From: Ectocarpus siliculosus
Taxonomy: Eukaryota; Sar; Phaeophyceae; Ectocarpales; Ectocarpaceae
Length of the DNA stretch: 20,718 bases
Direction: 5' to 3'
Assembly: GCA_000310025.1 (NCBI GenBank)
Contig: FN649749.1
Location: forward strand, 317,169 to 337,886
In this document: positions 1 to 10,157 of the stretch, piece by piece
Position numbering within the stretch: position 1 is the stretch's first letter
Layout of the letters: every line of letters begins with the position of its first letter
The notes under the pieces: generated by a model
Told to the model about the DNA's origin: nothing
The model's input: the letters and a program-made list of their open reading frames with translations, nothing else
Database searches by the model: none
Translations under genes and position numbers: made by a program

Positions 1-191
1 CACGCGTCCTCGAGAGGACGGAGCATTGTCCGCACACGACGACCGATCACCGATGGCCAATCGTTCCTTCCTACTTTGCCAAAAGGTGGCTTAATAATAG
101 CGTCTTCCCTAGTCTATCTATCCTAACGATATCACTTCCTCCCGCCATTTCAAACCACTTCCAGTTTCCCAGCACAGCTACCGTCTTCTAA
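1..191 (+). repeat. Copy of the dispersed repeat also present at 19630 and 20535
   Basis: The window opens inside a repeat starting CACGCGTCCTCGAGAGGACG. Shared landmarks with the other copies include CAATCGTTCCTTCCTAC, TATC.TATCCTA, ATCACTTCC and CAGCTACCGTCTTCT. It contains a short hairpin (CGTCCT / AGGACG with a 4-base loop). Similarity ends near 191. Confidence 0.8.
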
Positions 192-1459
192 CGGGCGGGG
201 GGGGCATGATACTAGGGGGTATGTAGTACTGGATATGTCACAATATGATTGGTGTTTTCTAGGGGACTGCTGGTGTACAGAGGCTTGAGGTTGGATGTCA
301 ATGGTAGAGTACCATTCGGGGTCTCGCTGTACAGAGAGACACTGCTGAGCTGCGGCATTATGTTAGGGAAGGAAACTTGGATTCTGGATGAGAGAGGGAA
401 GCGACCCCGGTCGGTGTCGCCCCCTCGTTATTTGCCAGTGAGTTCCAGACTTGGTGCAAAACAATAATAAAATGTCACGTCGGAAAAATACAATTATCGA
501 CCCGGTTTTTTGTCTGTAGACCACCCCAATTTGTCGACCACCTCAAGTAACTGTTAAGGAGCGTGACTGTTGGCATGAAAAGGGTGTACCTTTTCGAATA
601 TAGGATGTGGGATGGTCAGGACGTAAACCTCCTTGGTACCCATACCACATCACAATTGTCTACTCTGCGTGATGCCCCCTGAGATTAAGTTGGATCCCCT
701 TTTCATCCATTAATAATAATAATAGACCTTCTCTCAGCAACAAGCAACTTTCCCCTCCTTCACGATCGATCGTGGGAGCGTCAAGCGACATTTACCTTTC
801 TTTTCCTCTCCCTACGACCAAGCTACCATCTACGGCTTGTGCGCCTTCATATAACCCAGTGACTGACTTAGAGGTGCTGGCTACCGCCCCCCCAGCTGGA
901 CCAGGGGGTTCGGTAGCTGAGATAGACCGGGAGAGTCAACGGTGCGCGCGGAAATACCTCACCCCGTAAGTGGCTTCGACAAGTAAGAAAGGAAGGATGC
1001 CGAGACACACAAACACTTTCTTGTCGGTTCCCTATGAAACATACAATGGCAAACATACAACCGGCAGCGGGAAGGCCCACAAAGGCTGCGTAGATACGCA
1101 TGTATGCCCCCCACTGCTCCCCTATAATACGCCGTGAATAAGGCCTTCTCACTCTGGCGCTGCCGTTGAGTATTACACCCAATGGTTGTCCTGTTTATAG
1201 CCTGTCTCCAGCACACACACGCACATAAGCTCCGGCCAGGAACGGTGTTTTGTCAATCCGCTAAGGTGCACACACGAACGTTCCTGACCAGAAAACAACG
1301 CCTGCTCTGGTAACCACTTGTGCAACCATTTGTGCACAATAACATCCATCAGGTTCGCGTTATACTTCCGACACCATGCGGGAATCCTCTTCGGAAACGT
1401 CTTTCTGTTATAATACTTCTGGGAAAGAGAGCAGAAAATGCAGGGTCGGTCGTAAATCT
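192..1459. other. Region without a supported gene, downstream of the ART stop
   Basis: Probably includes the 3' UTR of the ART gene next to 1460. It has homopolymer G and C runs and a TAA/TAAT repeat near 710-725. A minus-strand open frame (1182-868) encodes one hydrophobic segment, MRIYAAFVGLPAAGCMFAIV, from an internal ATG. It lacks homologous motifs and clear splice partners, so it is not called as a gene. Confidence 0.5.
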
Positions 1460-3996
1460 TCAGTCCTCGAAACTGTAGGATATCAGGTGTGTCGGCCTGG
1501 CGGCGGCATCGTCGTACACCACGACCTCGTCAAAGTTCAGCGACCCCCCCTGCTCTTTGGTCTGGATAGACAAAATGTAGAGGGAAATGGAGGGGCGGGG
1601 GAACCGTAGCATGCAGTTGCATGTATTTGCAGTCAGTGTGCACGTATGTCCACGACCAATATCGCAACTAAAGCAAAATTTATCATCGGCGTTTCAGCAA
1701 TTCGAGGAGACCCTTTACCCTACCGTGCTTTATTCCTACCGAAATTGCTACGGGGGGAAGAAAGCCAAATTTTCGGCACGAGCACGTAAAGGATACATGC
1801 ACATCGTGTCCGGACTCTTCGCGCCTTCAATCCCATGACAATGAACAGGCATCATCCATGTATTTGTGCACATCCGTACGACTTGTGCCGTGTCTCGCGG
1901 CGTACACTGTAGCTGGCCGCCTGAGTGCTCGTCTTGCTAAATGCCCGTGAGCTGGTTGCTGCTAAAAACAAGATACGTGGACGATTCGTCGTTCTTGGGC
2001 GATTCTCTCACCAGCCCTTCCGTAGAGTCATACCCAGGCACTGGGCAGGATTGCTCGTGAAGATTGTGGGTCTTGGCCTGGAATGCTCTTCCTAAGGAGA
2101 CTTTACACACCAGCATCACGTGGTGACGTTGTAGCCCCAAGTTTACCTGCCCACGGGCAAAACGGGTGCACGATAGCCAATCGTACGGTCAGATGTCGGC
2201 AGAAAACTCAAGTGGCAGCTGCAGGTCTCTTTTTGCGAAAAACTCAAGTTGTGTAGGTCCACTGGTGGTGACGGTAGGCGAGAAAATTGTTTCAAGTGGT
2301 GAGCAGAACAAGTGTTGGACGACATTGATCGCGACGGCAGACCCATGTAGACTAGAAAATGTGTCCGAGTTGCGGGATGGGTCCTCTCGAAAACTAAACG
2401 GTGGCTGGTTCAAACCTGTAGTACTATTTCTCCCGTGCACCTGATATTAGATGTACGAACGAAGTGGACCATTTTCGAGCATTAGGAACCAAGCCATCCG
2501 ACATTCAACTGGCTCAACCGCGCACCCAAGCTCTACTCCTAGCAACTCCGTCACACACACAAGCACACGCACACAAAAGCACACACCCTGGTTCTGGAGT
2601 AGTCGTTCGCCTTGCCCGAAGTCTTCGAGAAATATAGTCCGTTGCCATATCTCAACTGAAAACTGGAGGAGCGCGCGGTTCTCCCCACTTTCTCCATCGT
2701 GAAGCCTTTCATGCAAATAGTGCAGACGCTGCACGTCCGACGGCCGCACGGCCCTACCTGCGGCGGTGCAGGGAATGTTTTTGGCGCTCACACCATCGCC
2801 CCTCTCACAAGAATGGAAGACATTGCTGAAATTTTTGTAGGATCCACAGTTCCAAACATGAGAAACCGAGCCTCGAAACGAATTGTAGTTTCCTGTAAGG
2901 GGACCGGTGCTGTATCAGCCAGTGAGGTGGGCGGTACTGTACTGACCATGTTTTAGTTGGATTTACTTTGTACGGCTCTAGCGACAAAATAATATCACAA
3001 GGGGAGGTACTGAACACCGGCGAGCAAGGTACAATGGATGGCAAAGAAGGCAAGCGCTAAAAGAGATCGAACTTTGAAGGGATGCATGTATTCAGAGACA
3101 CAGAGATTTCAAAGACCCGTTGATGCCACTGCAAGGATCAAGCGTGTACACCATCTTGAATTCCCAACAAGTCAACATCCAAACTTGTCACTAGCCAATA
3201 TCACATGGTACCCCGACGGCAGAACGAGTGATCGCACCTGTTCCTTAACGAAAAAATCACATGCTGAGTGACAACGCGTGCCGTGGTACGCGACGCAGAC
3301 TTCTCCCTTGGAGGTGTGGTAGGCCTCAATCTTCCTTGCAAGATCATCGTTTAACTGGTTCGTTCGGTGTTGGGCGAGGGAAATGGTTAGCGTATGTTTA
3401 CATCAAAATCCACATAGATTATGACCAGCGATCAATAAAGCATACAAGTACCGGACTTCTCCCTGCCATGGAATTCTGCGGGTCACCGGTAGTGCGCCTC
3501 TCTAACCGAAACAGAGAGGTGGGGTAATTTTAACTTCCACAGGGAGAGACAATGACGAAACTCTTCGCGTGTAAGACCACGGCGAAAAACCATGGGTGTT
3601 CGTGTATGAACAGACGCCATTTGGCAAGGACCCGCACCCCCAGCAAGAACGCGAAGCCAATGCTGTTACCTGGATCTCGTAGATTCTCGCAACGTCGGGT
3701 GCTGGGCCTTTCTTCCAGCACTCCCGGAACTGGTTGGCGAGAACTTCGAAGTCCGGGTGGTCAGAAGCAAGCCTCAATAGAGTGAACTCCGTCATGGCCT
3801 TGGGGTGCCATACTCTGAACCCTGCGATGACATGATCCTGATCGCCGTCCGATGCCTTTGTCTCCTGCCCCATCTCTATCGCTGCCCAGTACGGCGCATG
3901 GTTGGTGTACGCATGTACTCCTCGGGAACGTACCGTGAAGCCCACGACACCTCCGTTGCGCGTGCCAGCACAATAGGATAGTAAAACCACGCAGCC
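1460..3996 (-). other. PARP-type ADP-ribosyltransferase catalytic domain (exons 14-18)
   Basis: Residues about 685-967. Exon 14 (3996-3670) carries the lead-in, with FEVLANQFRECWKK and ARIYEIQ at its end. Exon 15 (3354-3238) has the NAD-binding HGT in VCVAYHGTRC (H817). Exon 16 (2757-2587) has a Cys-rich stretch CGRRTCSVCTIC followed by YGNGLYFSKTSGKANDYS (Y874). Exon 17 (2146-2012) has HHVMLVCKVSLG and GYDSTEGL. Exon 18 (1561-1460) has SLNFDEVVVY (E946), then RPTHLISY and the stop. The order H...Y...E with conserved flanks is the hallmark of PARP/diphtheria-toxin-like ARTs. All three residues are present, so the domain is predicted active; whether it makes mono- or poly-ADP-ribose cannot be read here. 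The Cys cluster between H and Y resembles what I recall of fungal and oomycete PARP-like proteins. Confidence 0.85.
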
Positions 3997-6900
3997 CTGC
4001 AAAAATGAGACGTTTACACGTGCAGGTAAAAGAGCAACTTGCTGTAGAGGGCTGGGCTTACAAAATAAAAATGTTGTAATCTTCTCCCATTTGTGCGCGT
4101 CCATCACACGGCGGTGCGTGTGTGTGATCGTGCGGTACATACGTACGGATAGCCATGGGTGTCCTCCAATTGTCTGCATGTGGATGCATGTTGCAGGACC
4201 ACAAACGGAAAAGCGACATACTGTACACACGCTGGGCAAGTTCCTTGGTTTCAGGACGGAGATCCACGGGTTGAAGTGCCTTGTCAAACACCATGACCCG
4301 CTGAATCGCACCGCGTAAACTTTGTACTCGGAGTATGAATTGTTTCTAAATAGACTATTTTATTTAAAAGGCAGTGGTACCGCCTCTATCCTTGACCTAT
4401 AACGGTACGAACAAGTTAACGGTGGACACACAATGTGATTTTCTCGCATATTTACATAGTGATAGTCCACCTCCCTGTGGTTAACAGTCTCAACAAGGAT
4501 TGGGAAAATTATAATGCTGTGCTTCATGCGCACTGGTGTGATATGCATTCGAGCAAAAGGTGACGCGGCCCAATCGCAGTAGCGTTGCGAGATGTTGCCA
4601 CGAAACGTAAGGCACGACCACCACCTCCCCTCCAGCTCTACCGCTTGGCGGTTCGTCACCTGAACAGCTGCCATGAGTGAGGTGAAGAGCGCAAAACCGA
4701 GCGTGGGTCCGTATGGAATCGCGTGGAAGTCTTTGGGGCGTAGCGAGCGGCGAACATGACCATCCCCGACGAGCAGCACCGAACAGAAGGACGACGGCGT
4801 GAACAATGAATGAGCTCGTAAAATATGAGATCCCTCTGCGGTCGGGTACACGAACGAGTTAACTACATTCGTTTTTGGTAATCAAAATTCACAAACGGAA
4901 CGGGCTTATCGAATGCCTTACCAACCTCGCTCTTGGTCACAAAGGAACCCACCCCGTATCTACATCCGGTTCCCAGGCGGCGTTTTCTGGCAATGTCAGG
5001 TACCTTTCGATGTTTGAAGACTGCTTACGTACGCTTTCACGTTTACGGAGATCAGGAAAACTTCTGCCGGGGTGCCAACAGCGCACGGGCGGGCAAAAAA
5101 AGCCACAACCGTCGGGGAGAAAATGCATCTGCTCACATCGATTCCGAATCCCTGACATTATGCAGAGAACGACGAGCTGCGTCAAGGCGTACAGCACGAG
5201 CAACCACCCTCCCAACCAGCCCAGGTTGGTCGACGTTTTCGTTGGAGCAACGGCAGACCCCACGAGCATCGCGAAAGCGAGAGAACAGCAACAGGTAGCG
5301 AAGATCTGCAAGTCGACGGCAGATTTGTCTGACAAAAAGGCGTTCACGCCAGAAGGAGAACGCGGTGCGTGACGGATAGGTAGGTGCTGAGTTACGACGC
5401 GCGGAGTTCCGAGCGTGCAAGCATATCTCGGAGAAAGGCTCTCTTGCGTGGATGCGGTGTTCGTTTCCGTGTGACGCAAGCGTGTTGTGGCGCAGATTAG
5501 CTCCTCAACTTATAATGTTTGTGTTGTTAGCGCGTAATGGGCGCATCATGCGACGGGGGAATGTATACCACTCACATGTTTCGCAATGCTCCTCGTCGCT
5601 GTTCGTGCAGGAGTCTAACTTGCCTCTGTCACGAAGCCAACCATCGTCGGCAGCAATGATCACGGAAAATAAGAACGTAATCATCGAGCTGGCTGCTGTC
5701 GTCCAATAGTGAACCGATTGGAACCCGTTCTGCTGAGGCCCGAAACGAGCCTGCAAGAACCATTCGGCGAGGGAGGAGGGGTCGCGGGAGTGGGACGGAC
5801 CGAGTTTGGTAGAACATTCTTGGCTCCAGCAACTGCATGTACGTGATCGCGAGATCCCTTGTGAACAGTGAAAGCTTCCCTACAAAACTATGATCCTGGC
5901 CTTTGTTTCCACTCACAAAGATCGGGCCATGGATGCGGCACTGTGGGTGCCACCAGAAGATGCCGAACGCCTGTGCAGCAGCAACGAAGACGCTCGTCAC
6001 GGCAACGGCGAAGGTGTCGCCGTAGGGGTCGTCCTTTAAGTCTGGCAACGTGTTGGACGGACAGAGAAAAAACAACGCAAGTGCTGGAAACGAGACGACA
6101 CACTGCATATTATCTCAACCGTGCAACGATTCACCTCGGCGCGCACGCGATCGCGACGCTAGACGCGGCCTGCGGTGCTTTTGTTCTCTCGGGCGAGCCT
6201 CACGGTCAGAACGCTGTCGACGTGGCGCCTTGCGACGCCCGTTTCCGAAAATATATCATATATCACAAGATTAATCAATCAATACTACGGCCGTCCGGTG
6301 ATACAGGTATTTCGTGTTCGGTCAGGTGGGTGGGGCTGTGCCGCATGCTCATGCCTCCAAAAGCGAAAACATATCTACAGTACGTGTCAACGACGACCTC
6401 GAAACGTTTGGAAACGACACCCAAATGAACCAAAAGCGGTAAAAGCATCCTAGCCAAGCGGACTCGCCTCTAACGCTTGATGGAGGTCTCTTCTTTCGCA
6501 CCAAGCGGTCACACCCCGCGATTGTCGTCAACACGTTCGAAAATGGGATCGGTGCACCTCATGTACACCGAAATACCGGGAAAGTTTTACCACAGAAGGA
6601 GCACCTTGCATCGCGGAATGCACACGATCGGTATTGCCTTCGTCTGTGGTCTTCTTGGTCGTGTCGTTTGTAACATTTTTGAACAAGTATCAGGGCAGTT
6701 GTGGCGGAGGGACACTACTGTGGGCCTTTTAAAACGCGGGGCCAGAAACTCTTTCCAACGTCACATTCTCACATTCCTCCTTGATACCCGCCACGACGGC
6801 GAACGCCAGCAACTGCGTAGCGGCGTAACACAGGAGCCCCCAGGCTCCGGTCTTCACGAGCTCTTGGCGTTGAAGGGCATCAGGCACGAGAGGTCCGGCA

Positions 6901-9900
6901 GGCCGTTCGATTATGGTAGCCAGCGCCAGTGCTACCACCGCACATGAACAAACCACGGTGGCCAGATACTGGATCAAGGTGGCGATATAGTCTGGTGGCA
7001 GGGGTTCCAATGATGCCGAACGACGGCAGGGCGGGGAAAACGATGAGATGGCGTGGAAATGAGATGTTTGTGATCTCCTCGTGCAGAGGGGAGGAGAGAG
7101 TGAACGGCCAATGCCTTGGGTTAGGTCGAGCGTGCAAGCCGAGGGAATATATAGCTGTCGATCGTACCATACCCCCTACGACACGACAAATATGTGTGGT
7201 GCAACGGGTTCGTAAAAGGGGACACATTGCCATCATCTTATTCTTGCCTTACGTGAGCGATACCGCAGAGAGACCAATGTCATTTTGTGAGGTTTAGCCT
7301 TCAGCTTTGTCGCGGTTTGAGTTGGTCTTGTTAGGCAGCAATTTGTACTGTCATGTGCTCCAGCTTGTGTTGCATGTGAACACCTCCTCTACAAAACCCT
7401 AGAGCGATGTACCATACGTCAATATCATCTCAGGACCCACGCCAACGACCGCAACAGAGAAAAAAGTGCTACTGCATACAATAATCTCAAAACCACGTTC
7501 AATTTGAGCCAGTCGTACATCCAGGGCAGAAGTCGTCGCTCGAGTAGTCTCCGCAAGTCCCGCCCAATGCGAGGTCCACCGAAGATCCGACCCATTGGTT
7601 GCCAGCTGCCCCCTCAATCGCAAACGGCCACGTGATGAGCAACGCGCTGGCGATTACGGCGTGATACGCGTTGTATACAGTGCAGTATCGCCCCTGTTGC
7701 AGACCGAAAGGGGGGGGGGTTCTTGTCAAACAAACGGGAGCATCATACGTAAGCGGGTCACGGTCCCTGGGCCGTGCGTACACTTTTTCCCATGATACAG
7801 CTCTGCACGGCTCAAAAATCGTGTGGGAGGCACCCGTTCCAGAGGAGTGCAGCGCCTTGGCAAAATAAAAAATGCAGTACGTACCACGGGGCATACGGCG
7901 ACACTCACAAAATCATGGGCAGTATTCTCGTTGTGGAAGATGCCGCCGTTGAATGTGCCGTGGTCGCGAAGTAGCGACAAGGCGATCGCCTGCAACATCA
8001 CGAACACGGTGGCCGTGATGGCACAGTTGTACGCGTCGCCACGGCTTACTGCCGGTAAATCTGCAAGTTTCCACGATTCGTTTGAACGTGCTGGGATGTT
8101 AAAGTGCACCCCTTCAGTGTGTTTATGCTCCGAATTGTTTTGGGCACGGGCTAAAACTCGACGTCCACACAGTCCGCGGCGTCGTCACCACTGGCAGCCA
8201 TACGCCAGCGATAGACAAGCGATCAGAACGTCTACATACTTGTCAATCGCACTTGGAAGCGGTGGGGGTGTTGCTACGGCAAGATGTTGTTAGAGTGGTT
8301 CCTCGCCGCAGCGAAGTCTTCGAGACAAGTTTCTGCAAGCCAGCCGTCCAAAGGCTACTTTCTTCGCGCAGACGTTCAGCAGTAATCGAGAAACTCACCG
8401 CGATTCCTTAGGTCCGTCATCACGATGAACACAAGAAACTCCGCCACGGTGAACACCAGCAACCCCCACACGCCGGCCCTGCCGAGCTCACGCGACGAGA
8501 TCAGGCTGCTTCGCCAAGGTGGCGGTTGCCCCGCACCCCTCGCCCCTTCGACCGGGGAGTGGCTTTCGCCCCCGTAGCCTTTTGCGAAGGCTGAAAGAGC
8601 GAGGAGCAAAACCGCCACCGAGCACGCCAGCGTTGCGATGTATTGGAATGCGGTTGCAGTCGCGTCTGCGATGTGACGGGAGACAAACGGCAAGTTTTTA
8701 GGTTCGGTTTGCTCTTGGCAATGTGAACTATTCGATGAGAGCTGCACTGAACAAATATTATTCCCGCAATGGCCTTAATTTCTGGCGGTCGACACGTCGA
8801 GCCAGACGTTGCGTCAGCTCTTCGAAATATTCCATGCCTTTCACACCCTTTCGTCAACCGCAAGTGTAGCATAGAAGCCGCAGAGCGATCGTCCCTTTCA
8901 CATGTATGGTACCGTTTCTATGCCCCCCGTCACCATTTTAAAGAATTCGCACCACTTTTCGTCGAAGCTACAGTAGTAAACAACGAGGGAGCCGAACACC
9001 CTCATTCATAACCCAAAGCATCGCAATGTCGGGCATTTTGTCCCAGAATGGAAGTAGGCCGTTTTCTGTCGTCGACACTTGTGTTCAATTTTCCACATTT
9101 GTTGGGTCGTTTCGAATTGCACACGCAGCTAATGCATAGTTGTTGGCCCCGCACTGGGGAGCGGCGTGACTCCTCGTTTCCTCGTTTCAACAATACGAAC
9201 TGATGCAGGTTGGTCGGGCTGTTTTGCGTGAGCGGCACTCACACCGGGCGCAGAAGCCGCCGCCGCCGTAGCACTCGTCCCCAAGACTGAAGTTGCCCCC
9301 TTGAAACCATGTGTCCGCAGCCGCCGCCACGACGGCAAGTATCCAGGTTAACACAGTGCTAAGCACCACCCACCAATACACCTAATATCGCGAGTTGCGT
9401 GATGAGGTTCGAAGGACAAAATGCACAGGGTAGCAGGCGATGCCGAGGGCCGGATGACGCGTTGTGTTTCGCGCTGGTATCCGCTTTCTGCATCACTCTT
9501 GTATTGTCCATGGCCGAGAGGCACACACAGGTGTTCCAGGAGACCGTAACGATATGAGCTACATACCAACGGTAGCGTACATGCGACTCACTAACGAGCA
9601 CCCAACGCCGTCAGTGGTTGTTGCCGACATGTGTTTTAAGGTCTAATTTCCCTCAGACTCTACTTTATCGACACCTTCTGTTTGGACGGTGTGATGGTAA
9701 AGGCGGCGGCTGCTACTACTGACAAGAAGTGCCGTTCATGCCCCACAGGGGCCACTCTTGGAAAAGGTGCGCCACAGCAGCATCCAGGAACCATTGTCGA
9801 AGCTACACAGTAGCTCGCCACCACGAGGCAGTGTATTACGGCGAAGGGCATGATCAAGTTTTCCTGGGTGAGGTGAATCACTTACTTCCGATCGTATGAT

Positions 9901-10157
9901 ATTCGGGGGACAAGGAAGATAGGCCTCAAATTTGAGTCGCTTCTACTCAGGGCGCCGTTGTCCGATATGAAACGGCGCAATTACAACAACAACACCAACA
10001 ACACCTGCAACGAGAGCTAGGTTGCAGCCTAACCAGGTGAAAATCCTGCTAGCTGTGTACGTACATGTCGACTCTACCTATGAATGTGGCGTGCACCGTG
10101 TGGTGTGTGTCTTGTGCATACCTGGTCCTTCCAAGGGTCGTAGTCGTCTACCCGCAT
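1460..10157 (-). CDS. Polytopic membrane protein with tandem 4-TM modules and a C-terminal PARP-type ADP-ribosyltransferase domain (18 exons, ~967 aa)
   Basis: Proposed exons, 5' to 3' on the minus strand: 10157-10122, 9863-9664, 9590-9497, 9381-9243, 8665-8399, 8090-7909, 7693-7519, 6991-6773, 6083-5917, 5729-5576, 5328-5137, 4814-4660, 4300-4229, 3996-3670, 3354-3238, 2757-2587, 2146-2012, 1561-1460. Every proposed intron is GT-AG and the sum is 2,904 nt, a whole number of codons ending in TGA. The start ATG at 10157 is the first in-frame ATG after an upstream stop and has G at -3. Residues 13-660 are hydrophobic, with about 14-15 membrane segments in four related modules; 685-967 carry the ART fold with H817, Y874 and E946. 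By family knowledge, such domains transfer ADP-ribose from NAD+ to targets; the substrate is unknown. The module family was not recognised. The weakest joins are exons 2/3, the acceptor of exon 12 and the exon 13/14 junction. Several separate genes remain possible but fit less well. Confidence 0.68.
4229..4300 (-). other. Linker exon between the membrane part and the ART domain
   Basis: Exon 13 begins after GCGATTCAG in phase 0, matching the phase-0 end of exon 12, so the membrane segment runs straight into RVMVFDKALQPVDLRPETKE. The stretch is polar and helix-prone and is not recognised. The 3' end is ambiguous: CGT|GTGTAC at 4229 keeps phase 0 into the well-supported acceptor at 3996, whereas the better-looking donor GTATGT (exon end 4222, phase 1) would need another acceptor upstream of the ART exon. 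Confidence 0.45.
4660..5328 (-). other. Membrane module 4 (exons 11-12), lacking the third exon of the triplet
   Basis: Residues about 545-660. Exon 11 (5328-5137) follows a TTTTTGTCAG acceptor, contains IFATCCCSLAFAML and GGWLLVLYALTQLVVLCIM, and ends GIRNR plus one base before GTGAGC, matching the ends of exons 5 and 8. Exon 12 ends at 4660 with PYGPTLGFALFTSLMAAVQ before GTGACG, phase 0 as in exons 6 and 9. Its acceptor is uncertain: 4814 keeps the frame, while an acceptor closer to PYG at CCCAAAG|AC would make a shorter exon. The acceptor just upstream of AGGGATCTC would create a TAG stop at the join, so it was not used. No third exon was found before the linker, leaving three membrane segments. 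Confidence 0.58.
5576..6991 (-). other. Membrane module 3 (exons 8-10)
   Basis: Residues about 365-544. Exon 8 (6991-6773) aligns with exon 5: IQYLATVVCSCAVVALALA, then GAWGLLCYAATQLLAFAVV and a basic/acidic end (GIKEE) before GTGAGA. Exon 9 (6083-5917) follows a TTTCCAG acceptor, contains DDPYGDTFAVAVTSVFVAAA and ends HGPIF before GTGAGT. Exon 10 (5729-5576) contains VHYWTTAASSMITFLFSVII and ends EEHCET plus T before GTGAGT. Lengths of 219, 167 and 154 nt fit the same phase pattern as module 2. In-frame stops lie just past the donors, as expected for intron sequence. Four membrane segments are predicted. Confidence 0.68.
7519..8665 (-). other. Membrane module 2 (exons 5-7)
   Basis: Residues about 157-364, the cleanest copy. 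Exon 5 (8665-8399) starts after a strong acceptor (pyrimidine-rich, ATCGCAG) with AC at phase 1. It has two membrane segments, around IATLACSVAVLLLALSAF and GVWGLLVFTVAEFLVFIVM, and ends LRNR before GTGAGT. Between them is a longer Gly/Pro/Ser-rich loop than in the other modules. Exon 6 (8090-7909) has one segment (AITATVFVMLQAIALSLL) followed by a polar stretch ending AHDF before GTGAGT. Exon 7 (7693-7519) has YHAVIASALLITW and ends DDFCPG plus one base, before GTACGA. Exon lengths of 267, 182 and 175 nt exactly suit phases 1-1, 1-0 and 0-1. Confidence 0.68.
9243..9863 (-). other. Membrane module 1 (exons 2-4), most divergent copy
   Basis: Residues about 13-156. Exon 2 (9863-9664) has a hydrophobic stretch around LIMPFAVIHCLVVASYCVAS and a weaker one ending VVAAAAFTIT. 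Exon 3 (9590-9497) has a segment around WYVAHIVTV. Exon 4 (9381-9243) begins VYWWVVLSTVLTW and ends in a Cys- and Gly-rich stretch (ECYGGGGFCAR). Exon 4 matches the third exon of modules 2 and 3 in position, phase 0-to-1 and the terminal T before a GTGAGT donor. Exons 2 and 3 are less like their counterparts. The 2/3 join here uses a phase-2 donor at 9663 and an acceptor just upstream of 9590 (a 73-nt intron); the ending AAG|GTGTCG at 9675 is an alternative. Confidence is high for exon 4 and moderate for exons 2 and 3. Confidence 0.5.

Noticed and set aside
1937-2146. Reading exon 17 through to the TAG at 1937 as the end of the ART domain, which would place Thr where the catalytic Glu is expected
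   Set aside because: A phase-0 donor (CTG|GTGAGA) lies right after GYDSTEGL, and a phase-0 exon at 1561-1460 supplies the missing SLNFDEVVVY and RPTHLISY motifs, so the H-Y-E set is complete.
3502-4311. A continuous 269-codon minus-strand frame as a single coding exon
   Set aside because: Only 3996-3670 carries ART-like sequence. The ends read through clear acceptor and donor sites, and the downstream part does not match the domain, while the exon at 3354-3238 does.
4660-9863. Four separate tandem genes, one per membrane module
   Set aside because: The first exons of modules 2-4 start at phase-1 acceptors without nearby ATGs, and the T|AC joins are consistent between modules. A single gene is simpler, though not proven.
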